64,000 nucleotides of DNA from Janthinobacterium fluminis (GTDB lineage: Bacteria > Pseudomonadota > Gammaproteobacteria > Burkholderiales > Burkholderiaceae_D): assembly GCF_028595325.1 (NCBI RefSeq), contig NZ_JAQQXR010000007.1:124001-188000 (forward strand), given 5' to 3'. Shown piece by piece: positions 40,896-49,989 of the stretch. Every line of letters begins with the position of its first letter. The stretch's first letter is position 1. Both the position numbers and the translations under genes were made by a program. The notes beneath the pieces were generated by a model. It was not told where the DNA came from, ran no database searches, and saw only the letters and a list, made by a program, of their open reading frames with translations.

Positions 40896-42029
40896 ATGGC
40901 AAAGCGTGATTTTTACGAGACACTCGGTGTCGCGAAGAACTCTTCGGAAGAAGAGATCAAGAAAGCCTATCGTAAGCTGGCGATGAAATACCATCCGGAC
41001 CGCAATCCGGACAGTAAGGAATCGGAAGAAAAGTTTAAGGAAGTCAAAGAAGCCTACGAGATGCTGACCAATCCGGAAAAGCGCGACGCGTATGACCGCT
41101 ACGGTCACGCCGGCGTGGATCCGAACATGGGCGGCGGCGGTGGCTTCGGCGGCGGCGCGGGCGGCTTCGCCGACAGCTTCGGCGACATCTTCGGCGACAT
41201 CTTCGGCGGTGGCGGCGGACGCAGCCGCAATGCCGGCCCGCAGGTCTACCGCGGCGCCGACTTGCGCTACAATCTGGAAATTACGCTGGAGCAGGCGGCG
41301 CACGGCTTCGACACGACCATCCGCGTGCCATCGTGGGACAAGTGCGACACTTGCCACGGTTCCGGCGCCAAGCCGGGCACGGCGCCGTCGACTTGCTCGA
41401 CCTGCGCCGGCCACGGCCAGGTGCGCATGCAGCAGGGTTTCTTCAGCATCCAGCAAACCTGCCCGAAATGCCACGGCAGCGGCAAGGTCATCACCGACCC
41501 CTGCGCGCCGTGCGGCGGCGCGGGGCGCATCAAGCGCAACAAGACGCTGGAAGTGAAAATTCCCGTCGGCATAGACAACGGCATGCGCATCCGCTCGTCC
41601 GGCAACGGCGAACCGGGCACGAATGGCGGCCCGGCGGGCGACCTGTATGTGGAAATCCACATCAAGCCGCACGCCGTGTTCCAGCGCGAAGGCGACGATT
41701 TGCATTGCGAAATGCCGATTTCGTTCACCAAAGCGGCCCTGGGCGGCGAGATCGAAGTGCCTACGCTGTCGGGCAAGGTGTCGTTCACGATTCCTGAAGG
41801 CACCCAGTCGGGGAAAACCTTCCGCCTCAAGGGCAAGGGCATCAAGGGCGTGCGTTCCGGCTACGCGGGCGATCTGTTCTGCCACGTGGCCATCGAAACG
41901 CCCGTCAAGCTGACGGAAAAACAGAAGGACTTGCTGCGCGACTTCGAGAAGTCGACCAGCGAGGGCGGCGCCAAGCATAGTCCGCAGAGCAAAACCTGGA
42001 AAGACAAGGTCAAGGACTTCTTCGAGTAA
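40896..42029 (+). CDS. dnaJ: co-chaperone DnaJ (Hsp40)
   Basis: 377-residue class I J-protein. The J domain (4-70) has the HPD motif in YHPDRNPD; a Gly/Phe-rich linker (about 76-120) follows; then four zinc-binding repeats, [24 protein letters not shown] and CAPCGGAG; then the two C-terminal substrate-binding domains. It stimulates DnaK ATPase and delivers clients. It is part of the heat-shock group with grpE and dnaK. Confidence 0.97.
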   Translation: MAKRDFYETLGVAKNSSEEEIKKAYRKLAMKYHPDRNPDSKESEEKFKEVKEAYEMLTNPEKRDAYDRYGHAGVDPNMGGGGGFGGGAGGFADSFGDIFGDIFGGGGGRSRNAGPQVYRGADLRYNLEITLEQAAHGFDTTIRVPSWDKCDTCHGSGAKPGTAPSTCSTCAGHGQVRMQQGFFSIQQTCPKCHGSGKVITDPCAPCGGAGRIKRNKTLEVKIPVGIDNGMRIRSSGNGEPGTNGGPAGDLYVEIHIKPHAVFQREGDDLHCEMPISFTKAALGGEIEVPTLSGKVSFTIPEGTQSGKTFRLKGKGIKGVRSGYAGDLFCHVAIETPVKLTEKQKDLLRDFEKSTSEGGAKHSPQSKTWKDKVKDFFE

Positions 42030-42073
42030 GCCTGTCGAAGAGGGATCGGGCGCCCCGGCGCCCCTGTCTGACG

Positions 42074-42110
42074 GACCGCGGAATCGCCCTTTTCGGGCGC
42101 TTCTGCGGTC
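42074..42110 (+). terminator. intrinsic terminator after dnaJ
   Basis: Hairpin with arms GACCGCGGAATCGCCC and GGGCGCTTCTGCGGTC (one mismatch and one G-T pair), loop TTTTC, followed by TTATTA. It closes the heat-shock group 45 nt past the dnaJ stop and just before the beta-carbonic anhydrase gene. Confidence 0.75.
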
Positions 42111-42133
42111 TTATTACATGTGAATGGGAGAAT

Positions 42134-42805
42134 ATGGACGAACCGAAAAGCGTATCGGCTCTGGCCTCGCTGTTGCAGAACAACCGCGCCTGGGCCGAGT
42201 CAATGGTGGCCAAGGAGGCGAATTTCTTCAAGAAGCTGGAATCCCAGCAGTCGCCCGAGTACCTGTGGATAGGTTGCTCGGACAGCCGCGTGCCGGCGAA
42301 CGAGTTGCTGGGCCTGGCGCCCGGCGATGTCTTCGTCCACCGCAACATCGCGAATGTTGTCGTGCATTCCGATTTGAATTGCCTGTCGGTGCTGCAGTTC
42401 GCCATCGACGTGCTCAAGGTCAAGCATGTGATCATCGTCGGCCACTACGGCTGCAAGGGCGTGCACGCGGCGATGACGGGCACGCGCATCGGCCTGGCCG
42501 ACAACTGGTTGCGCCACGTGCAGGATGTGCACCAGAAGCACGAGCGCTACCTGGGCGACGTCTTGACGAGCCGCCAGCGCGCCGACCGCCTGTGCGAGCT
42601 GAACGTGACCGAGCAGGTGGTCAATGTGTGCCAGACGACGATCGTGCAGGATGCCTGGGACCGCGGCCAGCAAGTGAGCGTGCACGGTTGGGTGTACGGT
42701 TTGCAGGACGGCTTGCTGAACGACCTAGACATCACCGTCGGCGCCGCGCATGAATTGGCGCCGCGCCTGGCGCAGCGCCTGCACCGTTACGCGGCCATCG
42801 CCTGA
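42134..42805 (+). CDS. can: beta-class carbonic anhydrase
   Basis: 223-residue cytoplasmic zinc enzyme supplying bicarbonate for carboxylations. The zinc ligands C48, H104 and C107 (CSDSR and HYGCKG) and the D50-R52 catalytic pair are all in place, as is the dimer-interface segment HRNIAN. The E. coli Can protein has the same length class. The window thus encodes two unrelated carbonic anhydrases, this one cytoplasmic and the alpha enzyme periplasmic. Confidence 0.95.
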   Translation: MDEPKSVSALASLLQNNRAWAESMVAKEANFFKKLESQQSPEYLWIGCSDSRVPANELLGLAPGDVFVHRNIANVVVHSDLNCLSVLQFAIDVLKVKHVIIVGHYGCKGVHAAMTGTRIGLADNWLRHVQDVHQKHERYLGDVLTSRQRADRLCELNVTEQVVNVCQTTIVQDAWDRGQQVSVHGWVYGLQDGLLNDLDITVGAAHELAPRLAQRLHRYAAIA

Positions 42806-42877
42806 CGCGGCCAGGGCCGGGCCGGCGCCGCATCGGCGCCGGCGCCCCGGCGGGTGCGCGGCCTGGTCCGCGCGCCG

Positions 42878-43204
42878 TTAACCCAGCAGCGGTTGCAGGA
42901 AGGCGTACAGGAACACGGCGGCGAAGGGGGCGGCCAGGAACATCCAACCCCTGCGCGTCATGAAGGGAATCGGATCCTTCTCCAGCTTCGCTTGCGTCTC
43001 TTTCGTGTCGACCTGGGCGCCGCGGTTGCAGACGCTGCAGGCGACGTGATACACCCGCTTCGACACCCAGCGGAAGTAATACACGTGGCGGTATTTGTAT
43101 TGCAGCAGCAAATTGAAGGGACGCTCTTTTTCGCAGCTTGGGCAGGCACGCGTATCCACCTGTCCCAGATCCATGTTGTTACCGCCTGAACCCCAAATAA
43201 TCAT
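42878..43204 (-). CDS. zinc-ribbon protein with C-terminal membrane anchor
   Basis: 108 residues from an ATG with GGGAGAG at 6-nt spacing. Two cysteine pairs, CPSC (21-24) and CSVC (56-59), form a probable zinc ribbon. The sequence between them is aromatic and basic (YKYRHVYYFRWVSKRVYHV). The last ~25 residues (GWMFLAAPFAAVFLYAFLQPLLG) form a membrane helix. The gene is alone and the function is unknown. It is similar in layout to small zinc-ribbon membrane proteins found widely in betaproteobacteria. Confidence 0.7.
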   Translation of the reverse strand: MIIWGSGGNNMDLGQVDTRACPSCEKERPFNLLLQYKYRHVYYFRWVSKRVYHVACSVCNRGAQVDTKETQAKLEKDPIPFMTRRGWMFLAAPFAAVFLYAFLQPLLG

Positions 43205-43378
43205 GTTTTCTCTCCCTGATGCCGGCGCTGGGCCGCTTAATAATGTAAAAATTTCCTTTCGGAAACGTTAAATTATACATAAAGCGGGCCGGAATCCGCA
43301 TATTCATATCGGATATGCTTCGTTTGCAGATGCCGCGGGCCGGCATAGACTGGGCTTTTCAGCTCCCGAACGCCCATC

Positions 43379-44257
43379 ATGTCCGCCGTCCTTGCCCCCG
43401 CCGCCGCGCATTTCCGGATCGAACTGTTCGATGCGCCGCTGGGCGCGCAAGTGGTCGGCCTCGACCTGGCGCAGCCCCTCAGCGACGCCAATTTCCGCCG
43501 CCTCCACCACGCCCACCTGGACCACCATGTGCTGGTGTTCCGCGCCCAGCGCATCACGCCGCAGCAGCAGATCGACTTCAGCCGCCGCTTCGGCCCGCTG
43601 CAAATCCATGTGCTGCGCCAGTTCCAGTTGCCGGGGCATCCGCAGGTGCTGCAGATCTCCAATATCTTCGAGAATGGCCAGCCGACGGGCCTGGGCGACG
43701 CCGGCCAGTTCTGGCATTCGGACCTGTCGTACAAGGAGGTGCCCAGCCTGGGCTCGATGCTGCATGCCCAGGAGTTGCCGCAGGATGGCGGCGACACACT
43801 GTTCGCCAATATGCACCTGGCCTGGGAAAGCCTGCCGGTGGCGCTGCGCCACGCCGTGCGCAACGCCCGCGCCGAGCACAACTACCTGGCCCAGTATGCC
43901 GAGCTGCAGCGCCGCAACCCCTTCCGCCCGCCGCTGACCCAGGCGCAGATCGACGAGGTGCGCCCGGTCGTCCATCCGGTGGTGCGCGTGCATCCGGAAA
44001 CGGGGCGGCGCGCCCTGTTCGTCAGCGAGCACTTTACGACCCGCATAGTCGGCTTGCCGGACGACGAGAGCCGGGACTTGCTGGCCGAACTGTTCGCCCA
44101 TAGCGTCAAGCCCGAGCACATCTACCGCCACCGCTGGCTGCCGGGCGACCTGGTGTTCTGGGACAACCGCTCGCTGCTGCATTTGGCGGCGGGCTGCCCG
44201 GCCACGCAGCGCCGCAGGCTGTACCGCACGACGATCGAAGGCGACATCCCCTTCTGA
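43379..44257 (+). CDS. TauD/TfdA-family Fe(II)/2-oxoglutarate dioxygenase
   Basis: 292 residues. The iron-binding triad is H113 and D115 (FWHSDLSY) with H268 (DNRSLLHLA), and the 2-oxoglutarate-binding Arg is near R279-R283. This family oxidises taurine, other sulfonates, sulfate esters or phenoxyacids. It is immediately followed by genes for a complete aliphatic-sulfonate/taurine-type ABC importer, so it probably releases sulfite from an imported organosulfur compound. A GCATAT-N9-ATATGC inverted repeat at 43298-43318 in the promoter region could bind a CysB- or SsuR-like LysR regulator. Confidence 0.88.
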   Translation: MSAVLAPAAAHFRIELFDAPLGAQVVGLDLAQPLSDANFRRLHHAHLDHHVLVFRAQRITPQQQIDFSRRFGPLQIHVLRQFQLPGHPQVLQISNIFENGQPTGLGDAGQFWHSDLSYKEVPSLGSMLHAQELPQDGGDTLFANMHLAWESLPVALRHAVRNARAEHNYLAQYAELQRRNPFRPPLTQAQIDEVRPVVHPVVRVHPETGRRALFVSEHFTTRIVGLPDDESRDLLAELFAHSVKPEHIYRHRWLPGDLVFWDNRSLLHLAAGCPATQRRRLYRTTIEGDIPF

Positions 44258-44291
44258 TTTTTCCGCTTTACCACCTTTTTATGGAGTGCCC

Positions 44292-45317
44292 ATGTCCCTG
44301 CTTGCCCCGATCCCGAAACGCCTGCTGGCCGCCGGCCTGGCCCTGATGTGCGGCGCGCTGATGACGGCGGCGCCGGCCTTGGCCGAGGGGCGCATCCGCA
44401 TCTCCGAGCAACACGGCGTCACCTATCTGCTGCTGAACATCGCGCAGGAGCAAAAGCTGATCGAAAAATACGCCAGGCGCGAGGGCGTCGACGCCAAGGT
44501 CGAGTGGATCAAGCTGTCGGGCGGGCCGGCCGTCAACGACGCGCTGCTGTCCGGTTCGATCGACATCGCCAGCGCCGGCCTGGGGCCGTTGCTGACGATG
44601 TGGGACCGCACGGCGGGCAAGCAGAACGTCAAGGGCGTCGCCTCGCTGGGCAACTTCCCCTACTACCTGATCAGCAACAACCCGAAGGTGAAGACGCTGG
44701 CCGACTTGACGGACAAGGACCGCATCGCCGTGCCGGCCGTGACGGTGTCGGTGCAGTCGCGCATCCTGCAGATGGCGGTGGCCAAGCAGTGGGGCGAAAA
44801 GGAATACGGCCGCTTCGACCGCTTGACGCAGACCCTGCCGCACCCTGACGCGGCGGCGGCCGTGATCGCCGGCGGCACGGAAATCTCCGGCCACTTCGGC
44901 AACTCGCCCTACCAGGAGCAGGAGCTGGCGCAGAATCCCAACGCCCACATCATCCTCAGCTCCTACGATGTGCAGGGCGGGCCCAGCTCGTCGACGCTGC
45001 TGTACGCGACCGAGAAGTTCCGCAACGACAATCCGAAAACCTATCGCGCCTTCACGGCCGCGCTGGTCGAGGCGGCCCAGTTCGCCAGCGCCAACCCGGA
45101 GGAGGCGGCCGACATCTACCTGCGCGTCAGCAAGAGCGGCGTGGACCGCAAGCTGCTGCTGAACATCATCAAAAATCCGCAGGTGCAATTCAAGACGGCG
45201 CCGCAAAACACCTATGGCATGGCGCAATTCCTGCACCGTATCGGCGTGCTGAAAAACCTGCCGCCCAACTGGCGCGCGTATTTCTTCGACGACCCGGCCA
45301 TCAGCCAGGGCGGTTAA
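44292..45317 (+). CDS. ABC transporter periplasmic binding protein (SsuA/TauA type)
   Basis: 341 residues from the ATG at 44292 (GGAG at 6-nt spacing). A signal peptide (about 1-30, TAAPALA-E) is followed by a type II periplasmic binding fold of the NMT1/SsuA group: KVEWIKLSGGPAVNDALLSGSIDIASAGLGPLL is spread over the ligand-facing start of the protein. It should capture a sulfonate or similar anion for the ATPase and permease encoded next. It is 34 nt from the TauD-like gene and 3 nt from the ATPase gene. Confidence 0.88.
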   Translation: MSLLAPIPKRLLAAGLALMCGALMTAAPALAEGRIRISEQHGVTYLLLNIAQEQKLIEKYARREGVDAKVEWIKLSGGPAVNDALLSGSIDIASAGLGPLLTMWDRTAGKQNVKGVASLGNFPYYLISNNPKVKTLADLTDKDRIAVPAVTVSVQSRILQMAVAKQWGEKEYGRFDRLTQTLPHPDAAAAVIAGGTEISGHFGNSPYQEQELAQNPNAHIILSSYDVQGGPSSSTLLYATEKFRNDNPKTYRAFTAALVEAAQFASANPEEAADIYLRVSKSGVDRKLLLNIIKNPQVQFKTAPQNTYGMAQFLHRIGVLKNLPPNWRAYFFDDPAISQGG

Positions 45318-45320
45318 GCG

Positions 45321-46169
45321 ATGCAGCCGCCCACCTTGCAAATCGTCCGGCCGCCGGCCGCGCCGCAGCCGCTGCTGCGCGTGCGCGACGTCAGCCTCGC
45401 ATACCGCAGCGCCGCGCGCACCGTGCGCGCCACCCACGAGGTCAGCTTCGACGTCCACCGCGGCGACCGCTTCGTGCTGCTGGGGCCGTCCGGCTGCGGC
45501 AAATCCTCGCTGTTGAAGGCGGTGGCGGGCTTCATCGCGCCGCAATCGGGCAGCATCGAACTGGACGGCCAGGCCGTGACGCGGCCGGGGCCGGACCGCA
45601 TCGTTGTGTTCCAGGAATTCGACCAATTGCCGCCTTGGAAAACGGTGCTGGAGAACGTCATGTTCCCGCTGCTGGCGACGGGCCGGCTGGCGCGCGGCGC
45701 CGCGCGCGAGCGGGCGCAACACTGGATCGGCAAGGTTGGCCTGGGCGGCTTTGAAGACGCCCACCCGCACACCTTATCGGGCGGCATGAAGCAGCGCGTG
45801 GCGATCGCCCGGGCGCTGGCCATGCAGCCCGAGGTGCTGCTGATGGACGAACCCTTCGCCGCCCTCGACGCGCTGACGCGCCGCAAGATGCAGGAGGAAC
45901 TGGGGCGTTTGTGGGAAGAACTGCGCTTTACCCTGCTGTTCGTCACCCATTCGATCGAGGAGGCGCTGGTGGTCGGCAACCGCATCCTGCTGTTGTCGCC
46001 GCATCCGGGGCGGGTGCGGGCCGAGCTCAACAGCCACCAATTCGACCTGCACAGCGCCGGCAGCGCCGGCTTCCAGGAGGCTGCCCGGCGCATCCACGGC
46101 CTGCTGTTCGAGGCGGACGGGGCGGCGCCGCCCGCAGCGCAGGAACAAGTTTACCGAGTGGCCATATGA
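45321..46169 (+). CDS. ABC transporter ATP-binding protein (SsuB/TauB type)
   Basis: 282 residues. Walker A GPSGCGKS (55-62), Q-loop VVFQEFDQLPPWKTV, signature LSGGMKQR, Walker B VLLMDEPFAALD, and H-loop FVTHSIEEA. The Q-loop with LPPW and the overall pattern place it with nitrate/sulfonate/taurine importers. A C-terminal extension of ~45 residues follows the core. It overlaps the permease gene by ATGA. Confidence 0.92.
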   Translation: MQPPTLQIVRPPAAPQPLLRVRDVSLAYRSAARTVRATHEVSFDVHRGDRFVLLGPSGCGKSSLLKAVAGFIAPQSGSIELDGQAVTRPGPDRIVVFQEFDQLPPWKTVLENVMFPLLATGRLARGAARERAQHWIGKVGLGGFEDAHPHTLSGGMKQRVAIARALAMQPEVLLMDEPFAALDALTRRKMQEELGRLWEELRFTLLFVTHSIEEALVVGNRILLLSPHPGRVRAELNSHQFDLHSAGSAGFQEAARRIHGLLFEADGAAPPAAQEQVYRVAI

Positions 46170-47041
46170 GCCCGCTGCTGGAAGCGCCGATTCGCCAGGA
46201 AGTCGAGTACGCGCTGGCGCCGCTGGGCACGCTGGCGCTGGAACGGCCCTTGCCGGCGGGGCTGCGCCTGTGGCGGCAAGCCTGGTTGCGCAAAGCCCTG
46301 ATCCTGCTGTTGCTGGCCCTGGTGTGGGAAGGGGCCGCGCGCTGGCAAGACAATGCCCTGCTGCTGCCTAGCTTCCTGGAAACGGCGCGCGCCTTTGCCG
46401 GCGGCGTCGTCAGCGGCGAACTGCCGGCGCGCGTGCTGGTGTCGCTGGGCGTGCTGGTGCAGGGCTATCTGGCCGGCATCGCCGCGGCGTTCGCGCTGAC
46501 CTCGCTGGCCGTGTCGACGCGGCTGGGGCGCGACTTGCTGGAAACGCTGACCTCGATGTTCAACCCGCTGCCGGCGATCGCCTTGCTGCCGCTGGCGCTG
46601 CTGTGGTTCGGCCTGGGGCGGGGCAGCCTGATCTTCATCCTGATGCACTCCGTCGTGTGGCCGCTGGCGCTGAACACCTACGCCGGTTTCCAGGGCGTGC
46701 CGGAGACGCTGCGCATGGCCGGGCGCAACTACGGCCTGGGCGGCCTGCGGCTGGTGCTGCACATCCTCGTGCCGGGCGCGCTGCCGGCCATCGTCTCGGG
46801 ACTGAAAATCGGCTGGGCCTTCGCCTGGCGCACGCTGATCGCGGCCGAGCTGGTGTTTGGCACCACGTCCTCGGGCGAGGGCGGGCTGGGCTGGTACATC
46901 TTCCAGAACCGCAACGAGCTCTATACCGACAAGGTGTTCGCCGGGCTGGCCGCCGTCATCGTCATCGGCCTGCTGGTCGAAAACCTCGGCTTTCGCACCG
47001 TGGAGCGGCTGACCGTGCGGCGCTGGGGTATGCAGCGTTGA
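46166..47041 (+). CDS. ABC transporter permease (SsuC/TauC type)
   Basis: 291 residues from the ATG at 46166 that overlaps the ATPase stop (ATGA). About six membrane segments and the cytoplasmic EAA-like loop containing RMAGRNYGLGGLRLVLHILVPGALP-type sequence, which docks the ATPase. The N-terminal ~50 residues are hydrophilic. It completes the dioxygenase/binding protein/ATPase/permease operon; after its stop a GC-rich hairpin (47052-47081) may end the transcript. Confidence 0.9.
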   Translation: MSPLLEAPIRQEVEYALAPLGTLALERPLPAGLRLWRQAWLRKALILLLLALVWEGAARWQDNALLLPSFLETARAFAGGVVSGELPARVLVSLGVLVQGYLAGIAAAFALTSLAVSTRLGRDLLETLTSMFNPLPAIALLPLALLWFGLGRGSLIFILMHSVVWPLALNTYAGFQGVPETLRMAGRNYGLGGLRLVLHILVPGALPAIVSGLKIGWAFAWRTLIAAELVFGTTSSGEGGLGWYIFQNRNELYTDKVFAGLAAVIVIGLLVENLGFRTVERLTVRRWGMQR

Positions 47042-47091
47042 CATCCTGAGGCCGGGGCCCGGGCTTTTGTCCGGCCCCGTGCCGTCAGGTT

Positions 47092-47796
47092 TTACTGCTG
47101 CTCGCGGATACGGTCGGCAAGGATTTTTCCGTATTTGTTGACGATGGTCTGCACATCCGACATGATCCTCTGTTGCAAAAATTTGCGCATCGCGGCATCG
47201 ACCTTTGCCCCGACCTGCTGCATTTTTTTCGCCGTTGCCGAATTCACGAAGTCGTCCATGAACTGTTTTTCCTGCGGCGTGAACCTCGCGGCGTACTGCG
47301 CTTCCAGCGAATCCGGGCTCGCGCCGCTGCGTTTGCTTTCCGCCGCAATCTCGTCGTTGACTATGCGCCTTTTTTGAAAAGTCGGGCTGCCGTAGAAATC
47401 CGCCATATCCTGGATTTCCTGAGCGCTATAATATTTTTGATAAGAAGCTTCCATCATCTCATTCACCAGGGTGGGGATAACAATGCTTCTTTGAAAATTC
47501 CTGATTTCCTCGGAAATTTGCGGCGCCATCTCCACGACGAGCACCCTGGCTTTCCTGCGCTGATCGTCCGTCATGGTCAGGTTTTCATCGATACCTTCCA
47601 GTGCGCTGTTTTTAACGATTTCCGCGCCGGATACCGAGGCATCTTCGATCATCGTCGGCCAGTTTTTGCCCAAATCCAGGGCTTTGACATAATTTTTCGA
47701 TGCCTGATCCATATCGGCCGCCGGCGTTTCCGCATGGCTGGCAACACATGTCAGTGAAGAAAAAAGAAAAATACCAACTTTTAATAACTTATGCAA
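47092..47796 (-). CDS. secreted DUF2059-domain protein
   Basis: 234 residues. The start is a TTG at 47796 placed 7 nt after a perfect AGGAG; no ATG fits as well. A signal peptide (about 1-22, VASHA-E) is followed by a helical domain with YSAQEIQDMADFYGSPTFQK, the hallmark of DUF2059. The function of the family is unknown. Lower GC content and more Lys/Ile/Asn than neighbouring genes are visible. It stands alone, opposite to the ABC operon. Confidence 0.8.
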   Translation of the reverse strand: MHKLLKVGIFLFSSLTCVASHAETPAADMDQASKNYVKALDLGKNWPTMIEDASVSGAEIVKNSALEGIDENLTMTDDQRRKARVLVVEMAPQISEEIRNFQRSIVIPTLVNEMMEASYQKYYSAQEIQDMADFYGSPTFQKRRIVNDEIAAESKRSGASPDSLEAQYAARFTPQEKQFMDDFVNSATAKKMQQVGAKVDAAMRKFLQQRIMSDVQTIVNKYGKILADRIREQQ

Positions 47797-47981
47797 AATT
47801 CAGCTCCTGATACACGGTGATTAAATGATTTTATGAAATATTAGCATTTTTTAATGTTGTAGATGCTGGCGGGCAATATCTGAGCTCGATGTCACAATGC
47901 CGTCCTTGCCGCCCGCCTGTTATCGCCGGGGCATGGCACTGCTGAAAAAGGCACGCCGGCCGCGGTAGGCGGGCGCGGTCC

Positions 47982-48380
47982 TTAGAGGTGGCGCACTTCG
48001 GCCGGCGGTGTCAACCAGTTGTCATTGCGGCCGTCGAGATAGTCGATGGGAGCGTTGACGAGCTCGTCAACACCGACATCGTCGAGGCAACTGACGTTGA
48101 GGCCGTAGAACGTCCCCCAGCGCGGCGAATTGCCGGTGCCGAAGGGATGGACGCCGCAATGCTTGCAAAAGAAGTGCCGGTCAGTCTTGGTGTTGAACAG
48201 GTATTGACTCAAGTCAGCCGCGCCTGAGAGTAAGCGGAACGATTCCGCCTGGACAATCACGTTCCACAAGCGCAGCTTGGCGCAAATGGAACAGTTGCAG
48301 CGTATGGTGCCGCCGCTCAAGTCGATGTCCGCCTCGAAGCGAACGGCGCCGCAGTGGCAACTGCCGTGGTAGGTTTTCAA
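47982..48380 (-). CDS. GFA-family (CENP-V/GFA) zinc protein
   Basis: 132 residues. The start is probably the TTG at 48380 with AAAGGAA upstream. The zinc-site cysteines are arranged as in the glutathione-dependent formaldehyde-activating family: C8 and C10 (SCHCGAVRFE), C28 and C30 and C33 (CNCSIC), and C72 and C75 (FFCKHCGVHPFG). Most members are not true formaldehyde-activating enzymes, and the substrate here is unknown. Confidence 0.88.
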   Translation of the reverse strand: MKTYHGSCHCGAVRFEADIDLSGGTIRCNCSICAKLRLWNVIVQAESFRLLSGAADLSQYLFNTKTDRHFFCKHCGVHPFGTGNSPRWGTFYGLNVSCLDDVGVDELVNAPIDYLDGRNDNWLTPPAEVRHL

Positions 48381-48468
48381 TGTATCGGATTCCTTTGGTT
48401 TCGCCTATCCCCGTCACTAGGAACGGTTTGGCATTGCCGGTACATTTTAATCGAGGTCGATTGCACGC

Positions 48469-48870
48469 TCACTGTGCCATGCCTTCGCTGAGCGCCGGCA
48501 CGGTGAGGGGTGTTGCGACGTCGCTTGGCGAGCGGAATTGAATACCTTCGGCTTCAGCGCCCCATGCGGGCAGGTTGTCCACGAACTCGCCAAGGGTGCG
48601 GGGTGGACTTTCCTTGAACGACATCTCTGCCAGTATTTTTTCTGGCATACATTCAATGTCGCATTCCCCGGTTCGGCTGTCGAGGCGGAATACCATGAAG
48701 CCGTCACCTTGTTTCTGTTGAATAAGGTAGGTAAATGGTTCCATGCGATTCGCGCGATACGCAAAGTGCTTCAGTAGCCATCTGAAATTGGAATACGACG
48801 CCGTCAGGGCGGGGGGTTTGGTTTTCCGGCAGCCACATTTGACGAGTATGTTGTGCAACCACAGTATCAT
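48469..48870 (-). CDS. hypothetical protein
   Basis: 133 residues from the ATG at 48870, 6 nt after AAAGGAG. The N-terminal part is short and basic with cysteines (CGCRKTK); the C-terminal ~90 residues (from MEPFTYLIQQ) are acidic and read like an independent small domain, with SRTGECDIECMPEKILAEM. No family is recognised. If translation began at the inner ATG (48738-48740 region) the product would be about 91 residues, but that site lacks a ribosome-binding site. Confidence 0.5.
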   Translation of the reverse strand: MILWLHNILVKCGCRKTKPPALTASYSNFRWLLKHFAYRANRMEPFTYLIQQKQGDGFMVFRLDSRTGECDIECMPEKILAEMSFKESPPRTLGEFVDNLPAWGAEAEGIQFRSPSDVATPLTVPALSEGMAQ

Positions 48871-48956
48871 CGCCAACTCCTTTTTTTATACCTTACACCA
48901 TCAGGGCCTCCAGTCAAGGCGCGATGCGGCGTGCTTGCGGCAGCTCAGTGGCCTGG

Positions 48957-49844
48957 CTATTTCAAGATGGTGCGCGCGGCCGCGACGATCTGCCGCGACA
49001 GTTGCTCCATGCGCGGCGACTGCACCTTCCACGTGTGCCAGTACAGCGCCACGTCGGCCGGCCGGGTCGGCGCCAGCATGACCATGTCGTCCGCTTCGGC
49101 GCTGGCCTTGAGCAGCAGCTCCGGCACCATGCCGTAGCCCAGGCCGTAGCGTATCGCGTTGAAGTGCGAGGTCGCGCCCGGCACGTAATGGCAGGGGTAG
49201 GCGCCTTCCGGCAACCCCAGCCTGCTTTCCAGGAAGGACGATTGCAGCGTGTCCTTGCGCGTGTACGCGACCACCGGCGCGCTGCGCGCCGCCTTGCGCG
49301 TGAGCCCCTGCGGGAAGCAGCGCGCGCGGAAGTCCTCGGTCGCCACCAGCCAGTAGCGCATCACGCCCAAGGGCTCGGCCGAGCAGCCGCGCATCGGCGC
49401 CGGCTCGCTGCTGATGCAGCCGATCGCCATGCCCGTCTCCAGCAGCGCGTAGGTGTGGTCCTGGTCTTCCACGGTCAGGTCGAGCAGCACGCGCTCGCGT
49501 ATCAGCACTTCGGACAGGGCCGGGAAAAACCAGGTGCCGACCGAGTCGGCGTTCAGCGCCAGCACCAGCGTCAGCGGCGCGTCCTTTTGCACGGCCAGCT
49601 CCGCCGCCAGGTCCGTTTCCAGCAGCTTCGCGCGTTTCAGGTATTGCAGCAGGCGCTGGCCGACGCGGGTCGCCCGCGCCGGCCGGCTGCGCACGATCAG
49701 CGCGTTGCCCAGCATGCTTTCGAGCGCGCGCACGCGCTGCGAGATGGCCGGCGACGTCAGGTGCAGCTGCGCGGCCGCCTGTTCGAAGCTGCCCGTTTCG
49801 ATGACGGCGCGGAAGGCTTCCGTGTGCTTCGGGTTCAGATTCAT
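48957..49844 (-). CDS. argP: LysR-family regulator, ArgP/IciA group
   Basis: 295 residues. The helix-turn-helix has TGSFEQAAAQLHLTSPAISQRV, and the sequence as a whole (HTEAFRAVIETGSF opening, ARATRVGQRLLQYL) follows ArgP, the lysine/arginine-responsive activator of the amino-acid exporters ArgO/LysE. In most genomes argP is divergent from the exporter gene; here the divergent neighbour is a penicillin-binding protein, so the usual target is not in the window. Group membership is fairly sure; the ligand is inferred. Confidence 0.82.
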   Translation of the reverse strand: MNLNPKHTEAFRAVIETGSFEQAAAQLHLTSPAISQRVRALESMLGNALIVRSRPARATRVGQRLLQYLKRAKLLETDLAAELAVQKDAPLTLVLALNADSVGTWFFPALSEVLIRERVLLDLTVEDQDHTYALLETGMAIGCISSEPAPMRGCSAEPLGVMRYWLVATEDFRARCFPQGLTRKAARSAPVVAYTRKDTLQSSFLESRLGLPEGAYPCHYVPGATSHFNAIRYGLGYGMVPELLLKASAEADDMVMLAPTRPADVALYWHTWKVQSPRMEQLSRQIVAAARTILK

Positions 49845-49989
49845 CGGGATGGCCTTGGATAAGAAAAATTTAGCATTCCCAAATAATACTTAATTTTGAT
49901 AACCTTCGTCCTTGTGCGGTGCACAATGCGTCTTTGTAAACGGCCCGACTGCGCCGCTGCGGTTCGGGCGCCACGAAGGGAGGGGCGAT

